DNA of 64,000 bases, from positions 1 to 64,000 of the forward strand of contig NZ_PJBC01000064.1 of assembly GCF_002836515.1 (NCBI RefSeq). The letters are read 5' to 3'. Below are positions 15,871 through 24,449 of the stretch, in pieces (the stretch's first letter is position 1; every line of letters begins with the position of its first letter). Source of the stretch: Pseudomonas sp. Choline-02u-1. Lineage in GTDB: Bacteria; Pseudomonadota; Gammaproteobacteria; Pseudomonadales; Pseudomonadaceae. The notes below the pieces were generated by a model. That model was given only the letters and a program-made list of their open reading frames with translations, was not told where the DNA came from and ran no database searches. The translations under genes and the position numbers were made by a program.

Positions 15871-18390
15871 TCAGGTGCCCCGAGGTTTCGCCCGCGCCGT
15901 GGCTTCGGCAACCAAGGGATCGTCCGGCCAATAATGCTTGGGATATCGCCCCTTGAGATCCTTCTTCACCTCGGCATAGGTGCTGCGCCAGAAGTTGGCC
16001 AGATCCTGCGTGACCTGCACCGGCCGCCGCGCCGGCGACAGCAGATGCAGCTTGACCACTTGCCGGCCACCGGCGATCCGTGGTGTATCGGCCAGACCAA
16101 ACAGCTCCTGCAAACGCACCGCGAGAATCGGTGGATGTTCGCTGTAATCCAGACGAATCGATGAGCCTGACGGCACGCTCAAATGATGCGGTGCCAGTTC
16201 GTCGAGCTTCTGCGGCAGTGGCCACGGCAGCAGATTGCGCACGATGCTCGACAGATCGAGGTTGGCGAAATGGCTGAGCCGCGAGACCTTGCCCAGATAG
16301 GGCATCAGCCAGTCTTCCAGCGTATTGAGCAATGCCGCATCGCTGACATCCGGCCATTGGCTGTCGTCCTGAGTGTTCAGATCGAGCTGGCGCAACAGCG
16401 CCACCCGCGCCTGCCACTGGCGCAGTTCCGGCGTCCACGGCAACAATTCCAGGCCCTTGCGTCGCACCAGATTGACCAGCGCCTGACTGCGTGCATTTTT
16501 ATCCAGACCGGTCAATGGTTCACGGCTGAGAATCAGCTCGCCGACCTTGCGCTGGCGCTCGGCGCGCAATACGCCTTCACGCTCGTCCCAGTCGAGTTGA
16601 TCGACGCTGCGCACTTGCTCGGCGAGCACCGAATCGAACAGCGCCGGATCGAAATCCGCCGCCAGGTAAATGCGTTCTTCGCGCTGGCCCTGACGGCTGC
16701 CGAGGTCGGCGATGACGATCCACTCGTGCTTCATCAGGCTGTCGGCCTCAGCGAACAGCGCGGCGCGACCGTTGGCCAAACGGTATTCAGCGCCGCCGTC
16801 ACGCCGTTGCTGGGCGACGCGATCCGGGTAGGCCAGCGCCAATAGTGCACCGAGCCAGCGCGGATGCTCGGCATCTTTGACCGGTTCGCTCGGCTTGCCG
16901 CGCAGATAACCGCGATATTGCCGGGCCAATTGCCGGGCACGTTGCACCCCGCCCTGTGCACCACGACCGGCGCGCTCTTCACCGGAAAGCAGGACCAATC
17001 GGCTGTGCAGATCCGCGCCAGCGCCACGCAGGATATCGCGCTCGCCGAGCAGCGCCGCCACATCGCAGGCCATCGCCGCCAGCCCCAGCGCCTGACCGCG
17101 CAACAGCAAGTGCGCAATGCGTGGATGTGCCGGCAGCTCAGCCATGGCCTGGCCGTGGGCCGTCAGCGTATCGCCCTGCAGGGCGCCGAGACGTTGCAGC
17201 AAATCCTGCGCCTGGGCATACGCGGCGGCAGGCGGCACGTCGAGCCAGACCAGTTCGCCCGGGGTGACGCCCCAGCGCCCCAATTGCAAAGCTAGACTGG
17301 CCAGATCCGCCGAGAGAATTTCCGCGCAGCCATAAGCCGCCAGTTGTTCGTGCTGATCCTGCGACCACAGGCGATAACACACGCCCGGCTCCAATCGCCC
17401 GGCGCGGCCGGCACGCTGGGTGGCGCTGGCCTTGGAGATCCGTTGCGTGTCGAGGCGGGTCATGCCGCTGCCCGGGTCGAAACGCGGCACCCGCGCCAGT
17501 CCGGCATCGATGACCACGCGCACTCCGTTGATAGTCAGGCTGGTCTCGGCGATGTTGGTCGCCAACACCACTTTGCGCTGACCGGGCGGCGCCGGATCGA
17601 TCGCTGCACGTTGCGCGTTGAGGTCGAGCTCACCGTGCAGCGGGCACAGCAAAACGTCTTTGCGCCCACCGATGACGTCGGCCAATTGCTGATGCACGCG
17701 ACGGATTTCCGCTTGTCCCGGAAGGAACACCAACAGGCTGCCGGTTTCATCGTGCAGCGCTTCGAGCACGGTTTGCGTAACGCGCTGATCGATGTATTCG
17801 CCCGGCTGAAATGGCCGCCCCCAGCGCATCGTCACCGGGTACATGCGTCCTTCGCTGCGCAGGATCGGCGCGTCATCGAGCAAACTGGCGAGGCGCTCGC
17901 CTTCGAGGGTGGCCGACATCAGCAGAATCTTCAGCGGCTGTTCAGTACGAAACAGCTCGCGACCGTTCAGACTGAGCGCCAGCGCCAGATCGGCGTCGAG
18001 ACTGCGTTCATGGAATTCGTCAAAGATCAGCAGGCCCACGCCGTCCAGCGCCGGGTCGTCCTGCAAGCGCCGGGTGAGGATGCCTTCGGTGACCACTTCG
18101 ATACGGGTCTTCGGGCCGACCTTGCTGTCGAGGCGGATGCGATAGCCGACGGTTTCACCGACCTGCTCGCCGAGCTCGCTGGCCAAACGTTCCGCCGCCG
18201 CCCGCGCAGCCAGACGCCGTGGTTCGAGCATGACGATGGTCTGCCCGGCCAGCCAGGCTTCGTTGAGCAAGGCCAAGGGCACGCGGGTGGTCTTACCGGC
18301 GCCGGGCGGTGCTTCGAGCACGGCTTCGTGGCGTGACGCGAGGGCTTCACGCAGGGCGGGTAAAACATCGTCGATCGGCAAAGAAATCAT
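15871..18390 (-). CDS. hrpB: ATP-dependent helicase HrpB
   Basis: An 839-residue DEAH-box helicase of the HrpB family. Walker A APPGAGKT lies near residue 30, DEFH in the IFDEFHERSLDADLAL box near 125, the SAT motif near 160 and the QRAGRAGR motif VI near 330, followed by the HA2 and HrpB C-terminal domains ending in the YPKHYWPDDP signature. HrpB is implicated in RNA metabolism in gamma-proteobacteria; its partner RNA is not established. Start at 18390 (MISLPIDDVL) matches the family; four extra codons upstream were rejected. Monocistronic, divergent from a lipoprotein gene. Confidence 0.93.
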   Translation of the reverse strand: MISLPIDDVLPALREALASRHEAVLEAPPGAGKTTRVPLALLNEAWLAGQTIVMLEPRRLAARAAAERLASELGEQVGETVGYRIRLDSKVGPKTRIEVVTEGILTRRLQDDPALDGVGLLIFDEFHERSLDADLALALSLNGRELFRTEQPLKILLMSATLEGERLASLLDDAPILRSEGRMYPVTMRWGRPFQPGEYIDQRVTQTVLEALHDETGSLLVFLPGQAEIRRVHQQLADVIGGRKDVLLCPLHGELDLNAQRAAIDPAPPGQRKVVLATNIAETSLTINGVRVVIDAGLARVPRFDPGSGMTRLDTQRISKASATQRAGRAGRLEPGVCYRLWSQDQHEQLAAYGCAEILSADLASLALQLGRWGVTPGELVWLDVPPAAAYAQAQDLLQRLGALQGDTLTAHGQAMAELPAHPRIAHLLLRGQALGLAAMACDVAALLGERDILRGAGADLHSRLVLLSGEERAGRGAQGGVQRARQLARQYRGYLRGKPSEPVKDAEHPRWLGALLALAYPDRVAQQRRDGGAEYRLANGRAALFAEADSLMKHEWIVIADLGSRQGQREERIYLAADFDPALFDSVLAEQVRSVDQLDWDEREGVLRAERQRKVGELILSREPLTGLDKNARSQALVNLVRRKGLELLPWTPELRQWQARVALLRQLDLNTQDDSQWPDVSDAALLNTLEDWLMPYLGKVSRLSHFANLDLSSIVRNLLPWPLPQKLDELAPHHLSVPSGSSIRLDYSEHPPILAVRLQELFGLADTPRIAGGRQVVKLHLLSPARRPVQVTQDLANFWRSTYAEVKKDLKGRYPKHYWPDDPLVAEATARAKPRGT

Positions 18391-18491
18391 GCTGGCTCCC
18401 AAACAGATCGGCGAGTATAACGGCGAACTGTTTGGCGTAGTCTGAACTCAAAACAGTAGCCGTTATTGTTCAGCTCTCAGGAGACATTTCC

Positions 18492-18911
18492 ATGCGCTTA
18501 CCCTCTCGCCTGATCGGCAGTGTTCTAGTCGCCACTCTGCTCACGCAACTCTCGGCGTGCGGTTCGATTTTCTACCCGGACCGGCGCGGCCAGATCGACG
18601 GCAAGATCGACCCGGCGATCGCCGTGCTCGATGCCGTCGGCCTGCTGTTCTACATCATCCCCGGGCTGATCGCGTTTGCCGTCGACTTCGCCACCGGGGC
18701 GATCTATTTCGAACCGGGCCACACCGCGCAGATCGATCCGGCCAAGCTCAAGCAAGCCATCGGCCCGGATGGTCAGGTCGACAATCACAAGTTGCAGGCG
18801 ATTCTTGAGAGCGAACTGGGTAAAGACTTTCCTCTCGACGACCCACGCCTGATCCAGCACAAGGGCAGCACTCAGCAACTGGCGATGTTCGGCCTGCAAC
18901 CGGCCGCTTGA
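18492..18911 (+). CDS. YceK/YidQ-like lipoprotein
   Basis: A 139-residue lipoprotein with lipobox LSAC (Cys23). The mature start CGSIFYPDRRGQ and a central hydrophobic helix (about residues 48-70) ending in an IYFEPG turn resemble the YceK/YidQ family of small outer-membrane or envelope lipoproteins of unknown function. A GGAG ribosome binding site precedes the ATG. fieF starts 13 bases downstream on the same strand. Confidence 0.75.
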   Translation: MRLPSRLIGSVLVATLLTQLSACGSIFYPDRRGQIDGKIDPAIAVLDAVGLLFYIIPGLIAFAVDFATGAIYFEPGHTAQIDPAKLKQAIGPDGQVDNHKLQAILESELGKDFPLDDPRLIQHKGSTQQLAMFGLQPAA

Positions 18912-18924
18912 ATAAGGACGTTCA

Positions 18925-19821
18925 ATGACCTCCAGCCCCGAACACGCCCGCCTGCTGCGGCTGGCGACCCGCGCCTCGGTGGCGGTCGCCTGCACGCTGA
19001 TCGTCGCCAAGGCAATTGCCTGGTGGTTCAGCGGATCGGTGAGCATGCTCGCCGGCCTCACCGACTCGGCGCTGGATGGCGTCACTTCGATGCTCAATCT
19101 GCTGGCGGTGCATTACGCCTTGCGTCCGGCCGATGACGATCACCGTTATGGCCACGGCAAAGCGGAATCGCTGGCGGGCATGGCGCAGGCGTTGTTCATC
19201 GGTGGCAGCGCGGTGTTGATCGCGTTTCAGGCCTACCAACGCTTGCAGACACCGGAGCCGCTTGGCGCGCCTTGGTTGAGCATCGGCGTGATCGTATTTT
19301 CGCTGTTGCTGACGGCGGCGCTGCTGATGTTGCAGCATCGGGTGATCAAGCAGACCGGCTCCAATGCCGTGCGCGCCGACTCGCTGCATTACCGTTCAGA
19401 CCTGCTGCTCAACGGCAGCATCCTGATCGCGCTGCTGTTGGCCGGAATGGGTTTTGCGCAACTGGACGCGTGGTTTGGCCTGGGGATCGCCGCGTATATT
19501 TTCTGGAGCGCGATCCAGATCGCCCGGGAGAGTTTTTCGGTGCTGATGGACGAGGAACTGCCGACCGATGTCAGCCAGCACATGCTTGAGCTGGCATGCA
19601 GCGTGCCCGGCGTGCTGGGTGCGCATGACTTGCGCACGCGAATTTCCGGCAACCACTGGTTTGTGCAATTGCACCTGGAATTGCCGGGCGAACTGACATT
19701 GTCAGTCGCCCATGGCATCAGCGACCAAGCGGCGGCGGCGATTCACAAGGCCTATCCGAAGGCCGAGGTGCTGGTGCACGCTGACCCACAGGAAGTGGTG
19801 CTCGCCGCACGCGCTCAATAA
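18925..19821 (+). CDS. fieF: Cation-efflux pump FieF (CDF family)
   Basis: A 298-residue cation diffusion facilitator exporting Fe(II)/Zn(II)-type divalent cations from the cytosol in exchange for protons. Six membrane helices, the transport-site residues DSALDG (helix 2) and HYRSD (helix 5), and a C-terminal cytoplasmic metal-binding domain with DLRTRISG and H-rich positions. Length equals E. coli FieF (300). It probably shares a transcript with the upstream lipoprotein. Its last seven bases overlap the 3' end of the convergent DUF6515 gene. Confidence 0.9.
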   Translation: MTSSPEHARLLRLATRASVAVACTLIVAKAIAWWFSGSVSMLAGLTDSALDGVTSMLNLLAVHYALRPADDDHRYGHGKAESLAGMAQALFIGGSAVLIAFQAYQRLQTPEPLGAPWLSIGVIVFSLLLTAALLMLQHRVIKQTGSNAVRADSLHYRSDLLLNGSILIALLLAGMGFAQLDAWFGLGIAAYIFWSAIQIARESFSVLMDEELPTDVSQHMLELACSVPGVLGAHDLRTRISGNHWFVQLHLELPGELTLSVAHGISDQAAAAIHKAYPKAEVLVHADPQEVVLAARAQ

Positions 19822-20753
19822 TTGACCTGATAACCGCGACTGCTCAGGCAGTTGCCCTGCGCTTGGCGATAGGCTTGAACCACTTCGGGCGCCGGTTGGT
19901 AGGTCGCGGTGCGCGGGTCGAAACCGCTTTGCTGCACCGCATACTGAGAGCACTGGTAACCGTCCTGCTGCACTTGCTGCGGCGACTGGCCGTTGGCCGG
20001 GTAGGCTTCGACGTCATAGCCCTGAGCTTGCGGTTGCGACGGTTGCTGCAGCGGCGGCTCGACCACCACGTAATCCTGAGTCGCCTCTTGATAGGCGTAA
20101 TACGAGCCGGCGGCGAGGAACAGCAGCGAGCCGCCGATCCACACTTCACGGGCGTAATCCGGCAGATATTGAATGCGGATCCCGCGCGGTGGCTGCACGA
20201 CGATGTAGCGCGGGCCTTGCGGGCGATACCAGTAGCCGCCGGAATAGAAGTAATCCTGACCGCGATACGGCACGCGGTAATCACGATCCGGGAAACGGTC
20301 GATCACATGGCCCGGACGATACTGCGGGCCAGGCCCCCAGCCATTGCCATGACCGTTCGGCCGTCCCGGCCAGCGGTTGCCATCGGGACGCGGCGGCGTC
20401 TGCCATTGCTGATTGTGGTAACCGTTCTGCGGGCGCTCGTCGCGGTAGTAACCCTGACGCGGCTCCTGAGTCTGGTGCACAGCGTCGGGACGTGGCTGGA
20501 TCGGCAGGTTGTTGCCCGGCTGGCGAGGTGGCTCTGGCCGATCATCAGGACGGTTGCGGTTCTGCCATTGACCGTCATTGCTGCGCGGCTGTCCGTTGTG
20601 CTCGAACTGACGGCTGTTGTCGCCACGAATGATTTCATTGTTCTGCGGCCCATTGCCGGGCCCGCGACTCTGCGGCTCATCCGCCAGCGCTTGCACACTG
20701 ACACCCACACAGAGCAAACCAACACCGGCCAGACGCCAGATGCGCGAATTCAT
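19815..20753 (-). CDS. DUF6515-like secreted, proline/glutamine-rich protein
   Basis: A 312-residue exported protein: signal peptide with ALA cleavage near 25, then about 120 residues of low-complexity sequence rich in Pro, Gln, Asn, Arg and Gly, then a conserved block (DYFYSGGYWYRPQGPRY, roughly residues 160-180), one hydrophobic segment (about 205-220) and a Gln-rich C-terminal part with a conserved YQCSQYAV/QGNCLSSRGY pair of cysteines. Resembles DUF6515 of pseudomonads; function unknown, possibly cell-surface. Start at 20753 has an AGGA site; a GTG four codons upstream is less likely. It overlaps the fieF 3' end by 7 bases. Confidence 0.75.
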   Translation of the reverse strand: MNSRIWRLAGVGLLCVGVSVQALADEPQSRGPGNGPQNNEIIRGDNSRQFEHNGQPRSNDGQWQNRNRPDDRPEPPRQPGNNLPIQPRPDAVHQTQEPRQGYYRDERPQNGYHNQQWQTPPRPDGNRWPGRPNGHGNGWGPGPQYRPGHVIDRFPDRDYRVPYRGQDYFYSGGYWYRPQGPRYIVVQPPRGIRIQYLPDYAREVWIGGSLLFLAAGSYYAYQEATQDYVVVEPPLQQPSQPQAQGYDVEAYPANGQSPQQVQQDGYQCSQYAVQQSGFDPRTATYQPAPEVVQAYRQAQGNCLSSRGYQVNY

Positions 20754-20884
20754 GCTTTTCCTCACTGCGGGAGCCTGTCGTTGGCAGGGCTTGTTGCTGA
20801 GACTCGAAACAGCCCCACCGGGTTCTGCAACAGGTTATCAGTCGCGCGACCTATTTATTGAGGCGTCTGCATGAAATCGCAGGC

Positions 20885-20915
20885 AAGAAAAAAGGGAGAC
20901 CCGTCGGCCTCCCTT
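20885..20915 (-). terminator. Intrinsic terminator, minus strand, without a recognised gene
   Basis: On the minus strand, AAGGGAG, a 10-base loop and CTCCCTT are followed by an uninterrupted T-run (TTTTTTC), the form of a rho-independent terminator. It ends transcription coming from 20920-21150, where no established gene lies, and precedes the DUF6515 gene. It points to a small RNA, leader or small ORF opposite the Lrp gene. Confidence 0.7.
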
Positions 20916-20960
20916 CTGGAGAACTTCGTCCTGGCTCGACGCTTTTGACGTCGGCTCACC

Positions 20961-21149
20961 TCACGCCGTCTTCTGGACAGAGTGCAGCTCGGGGGCCGGC
21001 ACATCCCCGGTGGGGGTGGCGGCCGCGGCGGGCCTGATTGGGCGGGCCGCATGGACTGTGTTACCGAGCAGTGATTCTGGTGATAAGAATAGGCCTGAAG
21101 CCGCGACAGAGGATTGCGAAAATTGCTCAATTAAACACTGCTTGCGCAA
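20961..21149 (-). CDS. Possible small ORF opposite the Lrp-family gene (doubtful)
   Basis: A 62-codon frame in a region that has no opposing gene, so it is not a shadow of a known CDS. It has high-GC third positions and reads ...VPAPELHSVQKTA at its end, 45 bases before the minus-strand terminator. Against it: the only start is a TTG, no clear ribosome binding site precedes it, and no family is recognised. It could be a leader peptide, or the transcript could be a small RNA with a chance ORF. The rest of the gap 20754-20884 holds the start region of the DUF6515 gene and nothing else I recognise. Confidence 0.25.
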   Translation of the reverse strand: MRKQCLIEQFSQSSVAASGLFLSPESLLGNTVHAARPIRPAAAATPTGDVPAPELHSVQKTA

Positions 21150-21180
21150 TTTTTAACCCTGGATAGATAATCCGCCGCAA
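21114..21180. promoter_or_regulatory. Candidate Lrp-family operator/promoter region
   Basis: An AT-rich stretch upstream of the Lrp-family gene holds TTGCGAAAATTGCTCAATT at 21114-21132 and a perfect palindrome TTGCGCAA at 21142-21149, about 30 bases apart. Lrp/AsnC proteins commonly autoregulate through such spaced AT-rich dyads; the assignment is inference. The same region would carry the promoter of the minus-strand transcript ending at 20885. Confidence 0.45.
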
Positions 21181-21203
21181 TAGTTACAGCCAAGGACAGA
21201 TTG

Positions 21204-21683
21204 ATGAGCAAACTCGACCGTTACGACCTGAGCATTTTGGCGGAATTGCAACGCGACGCCCGCATCTCCAACCAGGAGCTGGCCGAGCGCATCGGTCTGT
21301 CGCCCTCGCCGTGCTCGCGCCGGGTCAAGCAACTGGAAGACGACGGCTACATTTCGCGTCAGGTTGCGCTGCTCGATCGCAAGATGCTCGGGTTGAGCCT
21401 GACGGCCTATGTGCTGATCGGCATGGATCGGCATACACCGGAGCGCTTCGAGAATTTCGAAGCGGCCATTCGGACATTGCCGCAGGTGCTGGAGTGCAGT
21501 CTGGTGACGGGCGTGGATGCCGATTACCAGTTGAAAGTGGTGGTGCCGGATATGGATCACTATCAAAAGTTGCTGCTGGGGCATCTGACCCGGATCGAGG
21601 GGGTCACCAGCGTGCGGTCGAGTTTTGTGCTGAATCAGGTCCTCAACAGCACCGAACTGCCGCTGACCCATTTGCGTAGCTGA
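21204..21683 (+). CDS. Lrp/AsnC-family transcriptional regulator
   Basis: A 159-residue feast/famine regulator. N-terminal winged helix-turn-helix (about residues 5-60, with ARISNQELAERIGLSPSPC as recognition region) and a C-terminal ligand-sensing RAM domain with a VTGVDADYQLKV core. Members bind an amino acid or its catabolite and control amino-acid metabolism genes and themselves. ATG at 21204 with an AAGGA site; a TTG codon just upstream is not the start. The usual clue, a divergent target gene, is replaced here by an unrecognised minus-strand transcript. Confidence 0.9.
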   Translation: MSKLDRYDLSILAELQRDARISNQELAERIGLSPSPCSRRVKQLEDDGYISRQVALLDRKMLGLSLTAYVLIGMDRHTPERFENFEAAIRTLPQVLECSLVTGVDADYQLKVVVPDMDHYQKLLLGHLTRIEGVTSVRSSFVLNQVLNSTELPLTHLRS

Positions 21684-21689
21684 TTTCGC

Positions 21690-21757
21690 TTTCGCGAGCA
21701 GGCTCGCTTTCACAGGGGATGCATTTCAACCTGTGGGAGCGAGCCTGCTCGCGAAGA
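21690..21757. repeat. REP-type inverted repeat pair (GGGAGCGAGCCTGCTCGC family)
   Basis: Close facing copies, TTCGCGAGCAGGCTCGCTTT and GGGAGCGAGCCTGCTCGCGA, separated by about 25 bases, directly after the Lrp-family stop codon. Confidence 0.8.
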
Positions 21758-21852
21758 GGCCGGCACAGGCGACACAGATCAATGCCCCGCCATCCGCCCT
21801 TGGCGTATACTCGCCGCCGCCCTTTCAGCCCGCCCCGCGCCGGAGATCGCCA

Positions 21853-22062
21853 ATGGATCCAGCACTGCTCGAAGAATGGATGATGACCGGTCTGGTCAGC
21901 ATCCTGATCATTTTCATGGGTTTCATCGTCTGGGATCTGGCGAAGAAGTCCAAGGCCGGGCGGTTCGGCTCGTTCATTCTGTTTTTCGTGCTGGGCCTGG
22001 GCGTGGCCGCGTTCATCATCAAGAGTGTGGTGATCGGCCTGATCGAGTCCGGCGCCTTATAA
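21853..22062 (+). CDS. DUF2788 small membrane protein
   Basis: A 69-residue protein with two hydrophobic helices (about residues 12-30 and 42-62) around a short KKSKAGRFG loop, matching DUF2788. Function unknown. The ATG at 21853 begins the family-like MDPALLEEW; the upstream frame is REP-derived. Its 3' end overlaps the convergent pseudouridine synthase gene by 6 bases. Confidence 0.8.
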   Translation: MDPALLEEWMMTGLVSILIIFMGFIVWDLAKKSKAGRFGSFILFFVLGLGVAAFIIKSVVIGLIESGAL

Positions 22063-22692
22063 GCGCGCCGGCACTTCCCGCCACTGGCCCTGATCCAGCC
22101 CTTCAATCGTCCAGTCGCCTATCCTGACCCGCACCAGCCGCAACGTCGGTAAGCCGACCGCAGCGGTCATGCGCCGCACCTGACGGTTGCGTCCCTCGCG
22201 AATCACCAGTTCCAGCCATGCAGTCGGGATGGTCGCGCGAAAGCGTACCGGCGGGTTGCGCGGCCACAACTGGGGCTCATCCAATTGCCGCGCTTCGGCG
22301 GGCAGCGTCATGCCGTCATTCAACTCGACGCCATCACGCAGGCGCTGCAACTGCTCGGCCGTCGGCTCGCCTTCCACCTGCACCCAATAAGTCTTCGCCA
22401 GTTTGTGTTTCGGATCGGCGATGCGCGCCTGCAACTGGCCGTCGTTGGTCAGCAGCAATAAACCTTCGCTGTCGCGATCCAGACGTCCGGCCGGATAAAT
22501 CCCCGGCACATCGATGTAATCCTTGAGCGTCGCCCGCCCTTCGCCGTCGCTGAACTGCGTCAGCACATCGAAGGGTTTGTTGAACAGGATCAGCTTCGGC
22601 TCGGCCGGCGGCGCTTTGGCGACACGGCGTGGCGAGGAAGACTGCGGCTTCGCACCGGGACGGCGCGAAGGTGGACGTGGCGGACGGGACAT
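22057..22692 (-). CDS. rluE: RsuA/RluE-type rRNA pseudouridine synthase
   Basis: A 211-residue pseudouridine synthase that isomerises one uridine in rRNA. A basic, proline-rich leader (residues 1-30) precedes the catalytic domain; the catalytic Asp is in [14 protein letters not shown] near residue 70, with [10 protein letters not shown] and [10 protein letters not shown] as the other conserved motifs. It lacks an S4 domain, as RluE-type enzymes (E. coli target 23S U2457) do, so that subtype is preferred, though not proven. Convergent with and slightly overlapping DUF2788. Confidence 0.82.
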   Translation of the reverse strand: MSRPPRPPSRRPGAKPQSSSPRRVAKAPPAEPKLILFNKPFDVLTQFSDGEGRATLKDYIDVPGIYPAGRLDRDSEGLLLLTNDGQLQARIADPKHKLAKTYWVQVEGEPTAEQLQRLRDGVELNDGMTLPAEARQLDEPQLWPRNPPVRFRATIPTAWLELVIREGRNRQVRRMTAAVGLPTLRLVRVRIGDWTIEGLDQGQWREVPARL

Positions 22693-22764
22693 AAGAAAGA
22701 GAACATTTAGCGATCAGGGCTGACAATGCTAGTGCCCCGACCGCCAAATGACCACGACTAACCG

Positions 22765-24228
22765 TTAGCGGAACGGCGGCTCGTCGAAGCTGCGCAGTTT
22801 GCGCGAGTGCAGCGAATTGAGTTCGGTGCGCAGCAGATCCACCGCTTCGATGCCGATCTTCAAGTGCTGGCTGACCGCGCGTTCATAGAAAGCGTTGGCC
22901 GAGCCCGGCAGTTTGATTTCGCTGTGCAGCGGTTTGTCCGAAACGCAGAGCAACGTGCCGTACGGCACCCGCAGGCGATAACCTTGCGCGGCGATCGTGC
23001 CGCTTTCCATGTCCACCGCCACCGCGCGGGACAGGTTGATCAGCGGTCGCTCCTGGGCCCAACGCAGCTCCCAGTTACGGTCGTCATAGGTCAGAACCGT
23101 GCCGGTGCGCAGGCGCTTCTTCAGATCGTCGCCCTTCTCGCCGGTGACATTCGCCGCTGCCTGTTGCAGGGCAAGTTGCACTTCGGCCAATGCCGGGATG
23201 GGGATATTCGGCGGTACCACGCGATCGAGAATGCCGTCGCGACGCATATAAGCGTGAGCCAATACGTAATCGCCGATGGTCTGCGACTGACGCAGGCCGC
23301 CGCAGTGGCCGATCATCAACCAGCAATGCGGGCGCAACACGGCCAGGTGATCGGTGATGTTCTTGGCGTTGGACGGGCCGACGCCAATATTCACCAGCGT
23401 GACGCCGTGACCGTCATTGGCGATCAAGTGATACGCAGGCATCTGATAACGGTGCCAGACCACACCGGCGGCGATTGCGGATGCCTCACCGTGGTCCATG
23501 CTCTTGTCGATGATCACGTTGCCCGGCAGGACCATGCGCACGAAACGCGGGTCGTTGCGCAGTTGCTCCAGGCCATGGACGATGAACTGATCGACGTAAC
23601 GGTGATAGTTGGTCAGCAGAATCCACGGTTGTACATGGCGCCAGTCGCTGCCGGTGTAATGCACCAGACGGCGCAAGGAAAAGTCCACGCGCGCGGCGTC
23701 GAACAGCGCCAATGGCAGCGGATCGGTGTTTTCCCAATCGTAGAGACCGTCGGCAATGCCATCGGTGGCGGCGGACAGGTCGGTACTCGGGAACACTCGC
23801 GCCAGCACCGCCGCAGTGACGCCGGAACCGGCCAGTTCATCGCCCTGCTCGACCACGTACGGATACGGAATGTTCTGCTGGCTGACGCCGACTTCGACGG
23901 TCACGGTGAAGTCATGCATCAACGGCGTCAGTTGTTCGAGCAGGTATTTGCGAAATGCTGCCGGGTGGGTGACGGTGACGCTGTAAGTGCCCGGCAACTG
24001 CACCTTGGCGTACGCCCGGGTGGTCTGCGGGACTTCGCCCTGGCAGTGGTAGGTCAGACGCAGTTCGGGATAACGAAACAGGGCACGCTGTTCGGCGTCG
24101 GGCTCGACGCGGTCCTTGAGGTAACGCTTGAGGGCAGAATTCAGCGCGTTGGTGGCCCGCTCATGCAGCTCGGCCAGACGATCCACGGCTTGTTCGGCGG
24201 TTTGAACGACAATAAACGCTTCGGTCAC
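22765..24228 (-). CDS. amn: AMP nucleosidase
   Basis: A 487-residue enzyme cleaving AMP to adenine and ribose 5-phosphate, lowering AMP pools. It has the AMP-nucleosidase N-terminal domain (about residues 10-170) and a C-terminal nucleoside-phosphorylase fold domain including GHCGGLRQSQTIGDYVLA and VDMESGTIAAQGYR. I place the start at GTG 24228: AGGAAG lies seven bases upstream and the family begins with TEAFIVVQT; the in-frame upstream extension runs into a REP repeat. E. coli Amn is 484 residues. Confidence 0.88.
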   Translation of the reverse strand: MTEAFIVVQTAEQAVDRLAELHERATNALNSALKRYLKDRVEPDAEQRALFRYPELRLTYHCQGEVPQTTRAYAKVQLPGTYSVTVTHPAAFRKYLLEQLTPLMHDFTVTVEVGVSQQNIPYPYVVEQGDELAGSGVTAAVLARVFPSTDLSAATDGIADGLYDWENTDPLPLALFDAARVDFSLRRLVHYTGSDWRHVQPWILLTNYHRYVDQFIVHGLEQLRNDPRFVRMVLPGNVIIDKSMDHGEASAIAAGVVWHRYQMPAYHLIANDGHGVTLVNIGVGPSNAKNITDHLAVLRPHCWLMIGHCGGLRQSQTIGDYVLAHAYMRRDGILDRVVPPNIPIPALAEVQLALQQAAANVTGEKGDDLKKRLRTGTVLTYDDRNWELRWAQERPLINLSRAVAVDMESGTIAAQGYRLRVPYGTLLCVSDKPLHSEIKLPGSANAFYERAVSQHLKIGIEAVDLLRTELNSLHSRKLRSFDEPPFR

Positions 24229-24330
24229 GATCAGCTTCCTGTGTTCTGACTTGCAGAGCTTCATCTTGCCTGCATCGTGGTCGCACGGGAACAGTGGCAT
24301 GTTGGCAATGCGTTCATCTGCGCATAAATC

Positions 24331-24422
24331 CTGTGGGAGCGGGCTTGCTCGCCAATTCGGTTTGTCATTCAACTTGGATGTCGACTGATACACCGCTATC
24401 GCGAGCAAGCCCGCTCCCACAG
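24331..24422. repeat. REP-type inverted repeat pair (GGGAGCGGGCTTGCTCGC family)
   Basis: TGTGGGAGCGGGCTTGCTCG on the left and its reverse complement CGAGCAAGCCCGCTCCCACA on the right, in the gap between the acyl-CoA dehydrogenase 3' end and amn. Confidence 0.8.
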
Positions 24423-24449
24423 GGTTTTGTGGTGTTTGGAAGATTGGGC

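Noticed and set aside
20855-21130. A 91-codon minus-strand frame in the same gap as the 62-codon one
   Set aside because: It reads through the terminator stem and is Arg/Pro-rich without a good start, so it is unlikely to be translated.
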